Positions 12,201-24,225 of a stretch of 64,000 bases of DNA are shown piece after piece (the first letter of the stretch is position 1; each line of letters begins with the position of its first letter). The stretch is from Geosiphon pyriformis (Eukaryota > Glomeromycota > Glomeromycetes > Archaeosporales > Geosiphonaceae): positions 415,532 through 479,531 of the forward strand of contig JAAOMT010000603.1 of assembly GCA_016748015.1 (NCBI GenBank). The letters are read 5' to 3'. The notes below the pieces were generated by a model. That model was not told the origin of the DNA and made no database searches. It worked only from the letters and a program-made list of their open reading frames with translations. The position numbers and the translations under genes were made by a program.

Positions 12201-15200
12201 TTGTTGTAAATAAAAAAAATCTTATTAAAAAAAATTTTGGATAAAATTTTTCTCATTGTCTTAATTAAAACAATAGGTTAAGTATTTATTAATGTTTTTT
12301 TCTATTCATATGACTTAGATATTATTAAAACTTAAGCATGTTTCTATAATATAAGAACCTTATTTAGAAACAAACAAGAATTCAGCAGATCTAGTAAAAA
12401 CTTTACAATCTCATTTTCATAATGCTTTCACAACTTATTGAATATATCACTTAGATCAGTAGCTTTTCTGTTCAGTAATTTTTTAACTATCTGAACCAAC
12501 TCTTCAAATTCTATATTATCTATTATATTTAAAAAAACATAATTATCTACATACTTTAAAAAAATATATTAATTTGTTCAAACTCCAAAAATAAAATCCA
12601 GAATTTTTTGTTTTCTGGTTCAGTCTTCTATTATTTTATCTACTTTGGCTCTAATTTTATTAAATTTCAAAATCAATTTCTCATTAATTACCAAGTGATT
12701 TAAAATTATACTATGAAAAAATCTTTTCAATATACTTTTAATCATGTGGTCTTTATTTATACAGAAATTTTCTACCTTTTTTTAATTGTAATATTAATGG
12801 CTGTAGTTTTAGTAATCCTTGATTTCTACAACTTGGACTTGTAATACTTTTTTTTAATCTTAAACAAATGACAAAATATGTTAATTGGTCTTGTATTATC
12901 TTAAACCAAGCATTGAACTTCCAAAATTCTATTATAATTTGTAATCATCTAGACCCATAGAAAACAATTCAATTTTATTTTGTCTTCAATGCCTAAAGTT
13001 TTGACTAGCTTAACAATCAATAACTTCAATTTATGAATCTTAATGATTGTTTTTTAAAAAAGCATCTTGTTTTATTGTATTAAAGTTTAGAGAACATTTT
13101 ATCAGCCAAATCTATTATTATATTCTGTAAGATTTTTTATATTGTGTCTAAATTACTTTTACTATTAGCATTATTAAACTCAACCTTTATCAAAAAAAGT
13201 AGAGAAAACAAGTAATTTTTAAAACTAGTTTATTTAGATTTATTTGTATTTTTAATTTTTAATTTTTAACAATTTTTGTTAGTTTGTTTCTAAACAATGT
13301 TTATTTCTACATCAAGTAAACCACTTAATCTAATTAAAAACAAAACAGCTCTGTGGTTTGTGTTAAAGAACTTTAAAACATTATTAAATATCTGCTTAGC
13401 CAATGTTGATAAAAAATTTTTACTTATAAATTAATAATCAATAATCTTTGCAGTTTTTCTGAAATTGTTTTATGTGAGCATTTTAAGTGAAAACTGATCT
13501 CTGAAGACATTAACTAAATTTAAATCAAACACAATTTATAATTTAAATTCTTCTTAAAACTATTTTCATTAAAATCTTCATCTATAATTACAAAAAAGCT
13601 AAAATTTACAGTTTTAGCAATAAGTACATTTATTTTTACTGCTTGTTTAGCTTGTGTCACTACAAATGTACATGTATACAACCCCAAAACTGGTACTAAA
13701 AGCTTGTTCTTAAAAATTAGACAAACTGAAATCAAACAGTTCAGAACTTCTTTAATTTTAAATATATAATAAGCCAAAGAGATGTTCATAATTACTATTA
13801 CATTTATATTTAAAAAGTTTTTATCCAATCTGGAAGTAAAAACCCAAATCTTATCAAATTTGTTCATTATTTAAAACCTGTAATTAAATCTTAACTTTAT
13901 TTTTGTAATAATTAAAACCAAGTATTCCTTATTTATATGCCAATAAATAATATCTTTCTGCTTAATAGAGACATTAATACTTTGAACATTACATATAGCA
14001 ATCTTCCAAACAAGACCAGTCATTGAAATAAATAAAAACTTAAATCCAGAACACTATTGTTTACTTTGACTAAAAAATGCAAAATCATATCTAAAAAACT
14101 TTTTAAACTGTCTTCTAATTTAGAAACTATTAAAAAATCCAAAGATATTACTTCTATAATAGTCCTACTACTAGTAACCACACCCAAACTTTCTTTTATT
14201 ACTATATTCGTTCTTTGATTTTGTAATAATAGAATTACTAATAACTGATATTCAGGACTAAACTAAAAAACTATTGGTTTGAATGTGTTCAACTTCTTAG
14301 CCAACTTACTAATCTGTGCTGTAAGATTAGCAAAACTGTGCTTAAGAGCAGTAAACTTAATATTGAATTCATTAAACATAAGCAAGATAAACTTTATCTT
14401 TAGAGAAAAACCAAAATTCACAGAACTATTTTGCACAGAAAGAGAAAAAAAAATCTACCAACTACTTCAGTTCAAAAAATGCTACCAAAAAAGACAGACC
14501 AAGTAATAAATATTAAATATTTAGCATAAATAATTATTAGTTTGCTTTTATCTGTTTTTGATAAGTTTCTGTAAGTTAAATTACTAAAAAACACTTTTTT
14601 ATTTATAGTGCAGTCTAATAATATATAATCTAAATTCTTATACTTTGTATATTTAACCAAATCCAGACAAAACCAATACAAATTGGTATTTTATAATACT
14701 GATATAGTTTTCATGACAGTCTCTAATTATTTAGTAAAAATAAAACAAATTACTGTATATTTAACTTAGATATATATAACTGGATAATAATCTATAACAC
14801 ATGTTTTTTTATCCACAAAACCAATAAAATCCCAAATATTGTAAGCATTTGTTTCTACTGGCAATATGTAAAACAGTATTCTATTCTTGTTTTTTGCATT
14901 TCAAAATTTTTTGTTAATATTAGCTTTGGTTATACACACTATATTCTTTTCAATTAAAACAAACTACATTGCTATAATTAGATTATTATAATTTGAATAA
15001 CCAAATTCAACCACAGTTTTTTGTTACAGCCTTATCAATTGCATCTTGATTGACTTAATCTTTTTAAATTCAAATAATACAACATACAAAACATCAGCCA
15101 ATATTATAATTATAATTTTTTTTTTACTACAGCTTGATTTAAATACATTGTTGATTTTTTAAGATTGGTATTTACAATGATATTTCTAGCTTTTGCTAAT

Positions 15201-15860
15201 TCAATCACTTGTGCCAAGTTAAATTTAGAAGTAAATATTATTTTAATAATTCCAGCAAATTTTAAAAAAGTAGATGCCTTCTTAAAACTATTGATTTTTG
15301 AAAACAACTTTTTAATTGCCAAAGACTTGTTTTAAGAAAATTTTCCAACAATATTATTCAAATTAATATTCAGAGCAAATAATTTTCTAACAAAAAAATT
15401 GACCAAATTTTTGAAAGAAAAAAAAAACTGGTAGAATATCTAATAAGACATTATTATCTTTATTATTTAAGTAATTGATTTTTCCCAAAGGTATTCTTAA
15501 TGTTTTTTGATTTTAACACATAGACTTTTTAGTATTTAATTAGATTTTTTTCTATTAAAAGTATTGTTTTTTCTATAATTAACATTAATTTCTTCTACCA
15601 AATACTTTTTTTCTATATTAATATTATCAAATTTAATAGTATTACCAGTTTCAAAGTCTCAAAAATAATTACTTAACATTTTAGCAAAAATTATCTTGTT
15701 TTTAATACTGTTTTTTAATGACCTTTTTTTTTTTTAGAAAAAACTTGTTTGCTATTATTATTATTAAGCCAGAACTTTTAATAAACTTTTTTATAACAAC
15801 AATACTAAGACCAATAATGGTTTTGTAATCAAGCAAAAAAGGTTTAAATTTATTATATTA
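9225..15860 (-). mobile_element. Heavily decayed LINE (copy A), nearly full length
   Basis: On the minus strand the element follows the better preserved LINE at 30290-37190 from ORF1 to the 3' end, but G+C has collapsed and CpG is almost absent. Matching blocks: ORF1 at 15322-15110 (LKFAGIIKIIFTS against LKFSGIIRSSFTS); endonuclease at 13867-13520 (DEDFNEN against GGDFNEN); RT at 12256-12038 (ARKILSK-type block, NRKLWLVLQNIYKTYD against DRELWLVLQDMRKAYN); RT thumb at 11574-11314 (YLEIFLST...ITKKQFLYLISAVLQ); RNase H at 10725-10366 (TLVELQAITLVLNCVP against TLAELQAVALALECVP). The 3' end lies near 9225, where the complement of the GGGCTACACTCATTAA-like tail is found. No part can encode a functional protein. 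Size is close to the 6.9 kb of the other copy, so there has been little deletion. Confidence 0.85.
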
Positions 15861-16494
15861 AATAATTAAAAAATATTTTTTCAATAATTGTATTTTTTTG
15901 ATAAATTTTTTGAATATAAAAAAGAAAGAAGTTTTTTTATATTTTTAAACACTTTAAAATATTTTTATTATTATAATTTTAAGTTTTAATTAATTTGATA
16001 ATACTAAATTTTTTTATTATTTTAATTACATAATATAATTTATTATAATTTTATAAATTAAACTAATATTATTATTTATATTTGAATTTAATATAATTAA
16101 AAACCATAAAATTTAACTTAATATTTTTATAATATTTGTAAATTATAAAATATAGATAAAAATAAAATAAAATAATTTTTGTTTTGTTTATTAAGTATTT
16201 TTATTTTTATTTAATTGTTTTATTTTGTTATTTAAATTTGTTTAATAAATTTTTATTTATTTATACATAATTAATTTGTTTATATATTATTTTAATTTAT
16301 AAATATAATTTAAAAATATTAAAATAATATATTTATTAATTTTTTAATATAAATAAATATTTTATATTTAATTATAACTATAATAAACAATAGTATTAAT
16401 ATTACAATATTAATTTTATTATTTATTCATAAATATTAATTAATAAGTTTTTTTTGTTTTTTTATTAACTTAATATTTTTGTTATAATAATTTC
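15861..16494. other. AT-rich spacer
   Basis: Extremely AT-rich sequence between the 5' end of decayed LINE copy A and the LINE 3' fragment. Nothing coding can be seen. Parts may be further decayed LINE, but no alignment was convincing. Confidence 0.5.
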
Positions 16495-16695
16495 TGCAAT
16501 TCATGATAGACTTTTGATTGCAGTACACAAAAGACTTTATGACAAGTTCTATTCTGATATTCTATGTTTATCTTATAGGGAAGTAGAGTTTTTGGATTAT
16601 TTTTTCACATGTTCTAGAAATACAGATTGGTACAAAGTGCTAATTATAAATCATGTTAAGTTTTGGTCTTCTGTAGTTGGTAGAATATTGCCTGA
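16495..16695 (+). mobile_element. LINE 3' fragment (copy B), left half, split by the Gypsy insertion
   Basis: Translates in part as AVHKRLYDKFYSDILCLSYREVEFLDYFFTC, matching the end of the LINE ORF2 at about 36450-36640 (VRKRLYDKCYPSVLCLFCGEVKFSDHAFTC). The match breaks at the LTR start at 16696 and resumes at 26582. The upstream part of this copy is not recognisable. Non-functional. Confidence 0.85.
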
Positions 16696-17667
16696 TGTTA
16701 CTAGAGGTTTTTGGTCTTTTTTCTTAAATGTTGGTAATGTTAATTTATTGTGAATTCACGTTCTCAGAAAGTAGGTGAACCTCTAGTAACTGAATTTATC
16801 TTCAAATTATCTCCTATAATCTGAACTGCTGGGCTTATAAGTGGAATAGCCAATTCCTTGCCAGTTATTTTATGTAGTTACATTGTAGTAAACATCAACT
16901 CTTTCCCAGGAATTGCTCGTCTGGAAGCTCACTAAAAATGTGTAGTTACTTTGCTGTGAAAGTCAACTCTTCTACAAGAATTTTGTCTGTAGGCTATCCT
17001 AATGATTGTAATAAAAAAAGAAAAGAAAAATAAAAGAAATGTAAAAGAAATAGGATTTTATTAAGAGAAACGTTTTCTATTCAGGCCTGGAGTTACTAAC
17101 AGTTTATTGAAATTGGTAGTTAATCAATTTCAAAATGTTAATTGGGTTTTGGGGATTTTCCAAGTGCAATAATTAAAGAATTTGGTTTTTTGAATTATTT
17201 GATATTTATTTCTTTTTGTGTGTATAGGAATGGTTCTAAGTGATAAATCTAAAATAAGATACATTTTTTTGAAGAGAAAAGCTCTTCTTTTATACAACTT
17301 GTTGTAGTACTAGTCTATGAACTTGCACTTTTTCTCTTTGCTCAAATTTCGGTGAATTAAAGATACATTTTGATGAACTACAAGTTATTTTGCTGAACTA
17401 TTGATTAATTTGGGTGAACTATTCATAATTTTGGTGAATTTCTTATAAATTTCAGCAAATTTTTGAATATTATAAAGTTCAGAGTATTGTGTAATTTGAT
17501 CATCCTACTTTCTGTTATACTAATTAGATTATTTTGATTGAATTGTGATATGTGATAATTGATTAAATAATAAATGATAATTTGAAATGATATTAATATA
17601 CTAATTAATTATAGGAATTATAAGGGTAATTTCATGCTAATTAATAGCTAAAATTCTACTAGTAACA
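16696..17667 (-). repeat. 3' LTR of the Gypsy element
   Basis: 972 bp, starting TGTTACTAGAGG and ending CTACTAGTAACA on the plus strand. It aligns end to end with the other LTR at about 95-96% identity by eye. Nearly all differences are transitions and there is one 1-base indel near 17450. Confidence 0.93.
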
Positions 17668-18352
17668 TAATCTCCTCCTCAAGACTGAGCTCCATCAAAG
17701 TCCAAGTACTATCTGTAATATTGAGATAGTAATCCAAAATAATTGAAGTAATCTGGTCTGAAAATTGTTGAAATTCCAGTTCTGTGAGTTTGCCAATGTA
17801 TTGGACTTTCATTGGTTGCAGTATTGGATTTTGTAGAACATTTTCACAAGTATTAAACAAATCATAGAGTCTAAAAGCTGCTTTAAGTTTGTAGTGAGTG
17901 TTTGTTGGTCCAGCTGCTGTTTTGAATTCATTGTGAATTTGTTTTTGTATAGCTTCAGGAGTGAGATTTGTTGCTTCAAGTTCTAGTTTTCATTCATAAA
18001 GTGTCTTTCCAATGTGAAAGTATTTATAGATAGGAGTGTGTTCATTGTTCTGTTTATTGAAAAGTAGTAAAAGTTTTTGTTGTATTGTAGTATTTAATGG
18101 AATGTCAATAGAGGCAATTAAAAGATTTTTTTCTAGTGCTTGCTTTAAAAGTCTTGGTAATCTATTTTCAGAGTGACTTCTTGTTTTTCTTCTATAGGTG
18201 ATAGTTCTGTAAATGATTTGCTACTGGGGCTGTGGTTTCTTTCTGAACATAATTAATTTGACTTCCATTAATTGTTATGGATAAGTCAGAAAGTGTTTTT
18301 AAGGCTAACATTAACTTTTGGGATATTTGTTGAATATTTCGGGGAATAATCA
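17648..18352 (-). pseudogene. Accessory ORF downstream of pol, degraded
   Basis: Lies between the polyprotein stop and the 3' LTR and runs about 20 bases into the LTR. A Met at 18352 opens MIIPRNIQQISQKLM. The sequence then needs at least two frame changes to follow coding-like stretches (SPIEEKQEVTLKIDYQDF; later LLKQALEKNLLIASIDIPL). It becomes a clean frame to the end: FHIGKTLYE, a TGA, then KLELEATNLTPEAIQKQ and finally the 70 codons ending LSLEEEIMLLVEF. No family was recognised. An extra ORF in this position is seen in some Gypsy elements (for example env-like or regulatory), but there is no membrane segment here, so an envelope role is unlikely. Confidence 0.55.
17668..17683 (-). promoter_or_regulatory. 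Polypurine tract
   Basis: Read on the minus strand, the bases just before the 3' LTR are CTTGAGGAGGAGATTA, a purine-rich run of the kind that primes plus-strand DNA synthesis in Gypsy elements. Position directly abutting the LTR supports the call. Confidence 0.7.
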
Positions 18353-18498
18353 TGATAAAATTGACTAATTATGAAAAGAGAGAATAAGGAAAATTATTTT
18401 TGGGATATGGGGTTTTTATTTGTTTTTGGGTTTGGGTGTTTTTGTAATTTATTTACTATTTTTGTCTTTGTGTTTTTATTGGAGAATTATTGTAAAAT

Positions 18499-19884
18499 TT
18501 AAGTGTTTAAGTTTGATTGTTGTTCTATTATAATTATTGGTTCTAAATTTCGGGAAAAATCTTCAGGATTAATTAAAAGAGAATATGTACCAATTTGTGG
18601 AATTAATGGTTCAGGATTGTTACTGGAATGATAATGTTTCAATCTGTCTCTATGTGCAACTTTTGCTAATATTTTGTCATCAAGTCTTAACTTGTATGAT
18701 CTATTGCCTAGAATTTTGTGAATATAAAATGGTCCATCTCATTTATTTTCAAATTTCTCACTCTATTGTTTTTCAGCCTTAGTTCTGTGTAAGAAAACTT
18801 TATTTCCAACTTTAAATTCATTAGTAATAGGTGATAATTTGTTATCATGTCTTTCTTTTTGTTGAGCTTGGGAATGTTCAATATGAGTTGCTGCTATTCT
18901 TCTTTTTCCTTCCAGTATACTAAGAAGAGTGTAGGCTCTTCTTTGAAATGTTTTTTGAAAGTTTTCTTCATTGATTGGTTGTATTGGGTATGTTTCTACT
19001 ATAAAATTAATTGGTAATATTGCTGTCTTTCTATAAGTAAGATCAAATAATATGTGTTTTGTAGTATTTTGTTTTAGTGTTCTGTATGCTAGTAACACTG
19101 ATGAAATAAAGATATCCCATTCCTGCTCAAAATCTGTTGAGACTTTGGCTAAAGATTCACACAATGTTCTGTTGAAACGTTCTACAAGTCCATTTGTTTG
19201 AAGATGATAAGGTGATGATAAAGGTTTTTTGATATTGAATCATTCACAAATTTCTTGTATCAATTTGTTCACAAAATGTGTTCCTTGATTAGATAAAAGT
19301 TCAATTGGACATCCATGTTTACAAATAATGTCTTTATAGATGAAATTTGCTACTGATTTTGCATCTGCTCTTTGGATGGCTCTAGCTTCAGGCCATTTGA
19401 TAAGATAATTCACTGCAACTGCAATATAACGATTTTCTTGGGTTGTAATAGGTAATGGTCTGACTAAATCAATTCCAACTCTGTCAAAAGATTGTCCAAC
19501 TTTGATTGAATTTAAAGATTCTGTGGGGCAAGTTTTTTCTCTTCTTTGACAACTATTACAAGATTCTACATATTGTCAAATGTCTTTTTGCATGTGAGGC
19601 CAAAAATAATGTTCAAGGGTTCTTTGAATTGTTTTATCTCTTCCCAAGTGTGCTGAAGACAGATCTGTGTGCATGTTGTATAAAATTGTTTCTTTTTCAT
19701 TCTCTTGTACTAATCTGAGTGGTTGGTTTGGGTTTCTGTGATTTTTATAATAGATTTTGTTCTGGTGTATAAAATATTGTTTTGATTGGTATTGTAAACG
19801 ATGTTTTTCACTTGAAGACCAGTTTTTTGGCATGGTAAGAGTCTCCAAATAATTTTTAAGATTGCTGTAATTTCTGGGATCCAT
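18499..19884 (-). other. Integrase domain of the Gypsy polyprotein
   Basis: Starts with the HHCC zinc domain: MHTDLSSAHLGRDKT, then ESCNSCQRRE after a stop. The DDE core follows: VGIDLV (first Asp kept), LSNQGTHF (second Asp changed to Asn, codon 19288-19290), and NGLVERFNRTL (Glu kept). The C-terminal part has VGNKVFLHR, DGPFYIHKILG and HRDRLKHY, as in Gypsy integrases. Four stops interrupt it. Loss of the second Asp would abolish strand transfer. Confidence 0.9.
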
Positions 19885-21375
19885 TCTTGTTTGGTTATTT
19901 TGTTGGTAGATTGGTAAGTTGTGGTGGAATTGTTGTTGGTATTAATCTTGTCTCATTCTTGAGAGGCTATCAACATTGGTATGTAGTTTTCCTGGTTTGT
20001 GGTGTACAATATATCTGTAGTCTGCTAGGAAGTTATTCCATTGAGACTGTTTGGCACTTTGTTCAGTTTTCTTTTTATTGAACTATTTGAGACCAATATT
20101 GTCTATTATTATGTCAAATTCTTTTCCATTCTTCAGATATTGTTGAAAATATTTAAGAGTCCAAATAACTGTGACAGCTTCTAATTTAGTTGAGCCGTAT
20201 TTTAGTTCTGTTGGTTTGAGTGTTCTACTAGCATAAGTGATGACTTGTTCTTGCCCATTTTTATCTACTTGTGATAAGATGGCACCAAATGCTATGTGTG
20301 AAACATTAGTAGCTAGTTGAAATTGTTTGTTGAAGTCTGGGTAAACAAGAACTGGGGCTGTTGTCAGCTTTGTTTTGAGGGTTTCAAATGCTTTTTGTTG
20401 TTCTTCAGTCTATTTGTATGGCACATTTTTATTGGTGAGATAATTGAGTGGTTTGGCAATTTCTGAGAATCCTTTGATGAATTTTTGATAATAGGAGACT
20501 AATCCTACAAATCCTCGTAGCTCTGTGGTATTTTTTGGGATTTGGAAGTTTTTGATAGCACTAATTGTTCCAGAGTTTGGTTTGACTCTATCTTTGCTAA
20601 CAATATGTCCAAAAAAAATTAAGCTTGTTTTTCCAAAGTAATATTTCTCAATATTTAACTTCAATTCTGCTTTCTGTAATCATTGAAAAACTTCTTGCAG
20701 ATGAATAAGATAGGCTTCAAAGCTTGGTGAGTACACATCAATATCATCAAGATAAACAACTACTGATTGCCATAAGAGTCCTTCATATACAACATTCATG
20801 AGTCATTGGAATGTTACTAGTGCATTGCAGAGTCCAAAAGACATAACATTGAACTTATAGTTTTCTCTTTGGGTGGTGAATACTGTTTTGGGTCGGTCTT
20901 TTGGGTCCATTTTGACTTGCCAGTATTCACTTTCCAAGTCTAAAGTTGAGAAGAACTTGGTTTTTCCTAGAGCATCTAGCATGTCATCAATTCTTGGAAA
21001 AAGATAAGCATCTCCAATTGTAACACTATTCAGTTGTCTATAATTAACACAAAATCTGATTTTTTCATTTTTCATTTTAACTAAAACTACTGATGAGGCC
21101 CAAGGACTTCTTGATAGTTGAATCAATCCGTTATTGAGCATTCTTTGGACCTTTTCTCTGATAAATTGGTGGCTGGCAAGTGGCACTTGATAGGCTTGTT
21201 GATGTTTTGGTGGAGCATCTTCTGTATGAATCTGATGTTGAACAATGTCTGTTTTTCCCAAGTTATTGTTGTCTTTTGCAAATATATCTGCAAATTCAGC
21301 TATCAATTGTTTCAATTGTCTTTGTTGTTGAGGTTCTAAGGGACCCATGTTGATTCGAGAGAGTTTTTCTTCCAA
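19885..21375 (-). other. Reverse transcriptase and RNase H domains of the Gypsy polyprotein
   Basis: RT blocks in order: the lead-in PPKHQQAYQVPLASHQFI, SPWASSVVLVKMKN, RFCVNYRQLNSVTI, RIDDMLDALGKTKFFSTLDLESEYWQ, FNVMSFGLCNALVTFQ, then the catalytic YLDD at 20743-20754, then FGHIVSKDRVKPN and ELRGFVGLVSYYQKFI. RNase H follows with K-stop-TEEQQKAFETLK, LATNVSHIAFGAILSQ (family TDAS, here TNVS, an Asp to Asn change), ITYASRTLKPTE, and HHKPGKLHTNVDSLSR. Five stops lie in this part. The RT catalytic Asp pair is intact; RNase H is not. Confidence 0.92.
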
Positions 21376-21786
21376 AAAGTAGTAGTTTTCAGTAGTGGGA
21401 ATGATATTTGGATTTGAAAGTAGAGTGTGCCTTATAATTTCGATGAAATTAGAGACAATTTGAGGGTTTTCATCTTGAAAAATATTGCTGTGTATGATTC
21501 CAATCTCTAGTTTGTTTAATAAAACAATAGGGTAATTATTGGGGTTATAGAATATAACTCAAAATTTTTTTATTCCTTTGGGAATATAAACGTTTGGAAT
21601 TGAGATTTCATGCTTTAAACAGATTTGTTTATTGGATTCAAAGATTTGTTGTGTGGTGGTGGGTTTTGAGCAAGTATAAATTTTGTGATGTTCTCCAAAA
21701 AGTAAAATAGTAATTGGCTGGGAAAGTTGAAGAATTTGGTGAGATTCATTTTGTGTATTAAGAGCTATGTTTACTAGAACTGTAAA

Positions 21787-22392
21787 TCATCCAGTTGAAC
21801 CAAAATCTTGAGTTCTTCTTTTACTTTTTCCCAATTGTTCTCTGTTGTTTACTGATTGTAATCCCGAAATGTTGATTAAGAGTAAGTAAATTGCTTGAGC
21901 AATTTTTTCAACATGTTCAATTTTGAATGGTTTGTCTGTCTCATTCTGTAACATGATAGTAATGTCTCCAGTGTATCCTGCATCTATAACTTCTTCTCTA
22001 ATATTGATTCCTTTGCTTGCCAATAATGATCTGGAGGCAATTTGAACCATTGCTTCTGGTGGAATTTCAAGAGCAATTTTGAGATTGATTTTTGTCAAGG
22101 ACTTTGGTTGGAGAACCAAAGTATTTTTTCCTGAGTATCTTAGGTTATATCCAGCATCAATTTTGTGTGCTTTTTCTGGTCTGATTCCTTGGCCATGGTT
22201 GTCAAAATATTTAAGTTGTAGAGGTGGTTGTTTTTCAAGAAAATAGATGGGTGCAGTTAGTAGTTTTTCTACTAGTTCAGATACTCCAAATTTGATTTCA
22301 TTTTCGTCATTCTCATCTGGCAGAAGAATGCTAAGAGCATAATATTCTAAACACCATTGGTCATCACAAAACATAACACATTCTTCACACAA
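21787..22392 (-). other. dUTPase domain inside the Gypsy polyprotein
   Basis: Trimeric-type dUTPase, which hydrolyses dUTP to dUMP. Counted from the Met at 22392, the five signature motifs are: 1, IDAGYNL (residues 78-84; the family usually has Asp before Leu, here Asn); 2, ASRSLLASKGI (119-129); 3, VIDAGYTGDITIMLQN (135-150, with the catalytic Asp at 137); 4, VEKIAQAIYL (161-170); 5, RRTQDFGSTG (192-201, a P-loop-like arm; the family has RGxxGFGSTG). It sits in the same frame between the Cys-rich domain and RT, followed by a TGA and about 130 residues of linker. dUTPases are known from several retroviruses; one between protease and RT of a fungal Gypsy element is unusual. Confidence 0.9.
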
Positions 22393-22908
22393 TTGAATGT
22401 TTATTTGCTCTAATCATTGAATTTGAGCTTTTTTGGTCAGATATGTGTGGCTTGCCATTTGGTGATAGGTTTCTACTTCATCTTCATAATCAAATCCAGC
22501 TAATTCTATGGTATACTCAATATATTCAGCTTCTTTCATTTGGCAGACATTTTTTTGGGTGGCTTCATTGATCAATGCCATTGCTAGATCAAAAATTATT
22601 TCAGCATCATGAGGGTAGTGGTAAAGTTTATTGAGAGCACTGTTGTATGCTGCATCAAATAGTGTTCCTCTTCTGACTTTTTCCGAAATTAATAGAGCAT
22701 ATTGACAGGTTTGATCACATACTCCTCTTCTCATTGCTACATCAATCCAATTGCATTCTTCTAGTAGCATTTTTCCACATGTAAGACAAGGAGTTTTGTC
22801 CCATTTTCCACTTCTCTTTGGAGATCCAAATTGTTCTCTATGACATGCCTTGCAGAAGTAACAAGTACGAGTTTCATATTCCTCTTCTGGGGAAATACAG
22901 GCTCCCAT
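22393..22908 (-). other. Cys-rich domain between protease and dUTPase
   Basis: Same frame as the neighbouring domains and part of the polyprotein. It begins just upstream with CKDCKKK and continues with CYFCKACHREQ, CLTCGKMLLEECNW and CDQTCQYALL: at least four Cys pairs that could bind zinc. An acidic, mostly helical part follows (residues 80-160), ending TYLTKKAQIQ at a TGA. No family is recognised. It may act as a nucleic-acid-binding or structural module. The domain is joined to the dUTPase by 7 codons after the stop. Confidence 0.6.
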
Positions 22909-23133
22909 AGATAAAAGCTTTTTTTTGCAATCCTTGCATTTTAGTGGAATATATGGTGGTTTTTTTCGTGGTTCTGGTATAGAATATCTAACTTTCTTCT
23001 ATTTCCTTGATTCTTCAAAAATCTCTTGTTCTGTTTCCTCAGCCCAATTGGATGGTAATTCAAGAGCCATGTAGGTTTCAGTGAGTGGCATTTCCTTCTT
23101 TTCTTCAAATTCAGATACTGGAGCTTTTTCTGA

Positions 23134-24222
23134 TTATTTGTTAAAGGTACTACAGATTGCAGGTACTATGGTATATTGTCCTTGGTATGAGATTTTAAGT
23201 TCTTGAGTTTCCCAGTTCAGGTTTGCATTGGCCTTGAGAAGCCAATCATTTCCAACTAGAGCTTGATATTGGGGTGCATTCATAACAAGAACTTTAACTG
23301 GAATGGTGATTCCATCAATTGTAAAGAGGAAGTCATCAATTTCTCCTACTGAAGTCTTCTTCATACCATTAGCTGTAACAATAACTGTTTGAGCTGGTCT
23401 GTCTACATTTTGTTTGAGTTGTTGCATCAGCTGGTAAATGATAATACTTCTAGCTGATCCACTATCTAAGATTAAGCAAATAGGTTTTTCTTCCACTGTA
23501 GCTTCTGTATACATAGCAGTAATTGCTTTCTGTTCATTAACTGTTGCATTACTAAGCAGAAATGGTGATTCATTTGCTTCAAATTCAAATGGAAATATAT
23601 CTGACAGATTGGCATTTTGGGCAATTTGAGCTGGTAGAATAGTGTGGTTGGAAGGGTTTGATCTTGGTGCTACAACTTCACTTTTAGAAAGTGCAGTTTG
23701 TTGAAAATCCGATTCCTCTGGTATTGTAAAATAACTGGATTGAGTGTGATAGTGATTGGGTCTTTGCTGACCAGAATTTCGGGGAACCAACTGGTTATTT
23801 GGATTGATTCTGTTGTGGTTACTCTGCAATTGATTTTGGGGTGTAAATTGGTTATGTTGAACCAATCTTCTTGTTGGTATTTGATATTGTTGAGTGGGTG
23901 GTATCTGATATGGCTGAATTGGTAAAGGTTGCTGATATTGTTGCTGCATTGGTTGTAGAGCTGGTGGATAGTAACTGTTTTGATTTTGTGGTCTTGGTGA
24001 ATAATAGGTTGGTGGTGGAGATTGGTAATAGAATTGTTGTGGTGAAGAGTAATGTTGATTACTCCTGTTTTGTTGGTCTCTTTGTAATTTCCTACAATCT
24101 TGTTTCCAGTGTCCTGGAATTCCACAATAATGACAATTTTGAGATTGGTTGTTGGATGGTGATCCAAAATTGTTTTGGTTGTATTGTTGTGGGGGTTGAT
24201 ATTTTTGTGGTTGTTGTTGCTG
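23134..24222 (-). other. Zinc knuckle and aspartic protease of the Gypsy polyprotein
   Basis: Frame stays open from the TAA at 24223 to the TAA at 23134. A CCHC zinc knuckle, CHYCGIPGHWKQDC, is at 24135-24094. A long Gln/Asn/Pro/Tyr-rich linker follows. The retropepsin-like protease has ICLILDSGSARSII with the catalytic DSG at 23466-23458, and a GNDWLLKANANLNW block typical of fungal Gypsy proteases. The enzyme would cut the polyprotein into its mature parts. Confidence 0.88.
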
Positions 24223-24225
24223 TTA

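Noticed and set aside
14279-14681. Short frames on both strands within decayed LINE copy A
   Set aside because: This stretch aligns with LINE ORF1 on the minus strand and with copy E; the open frames are chance.
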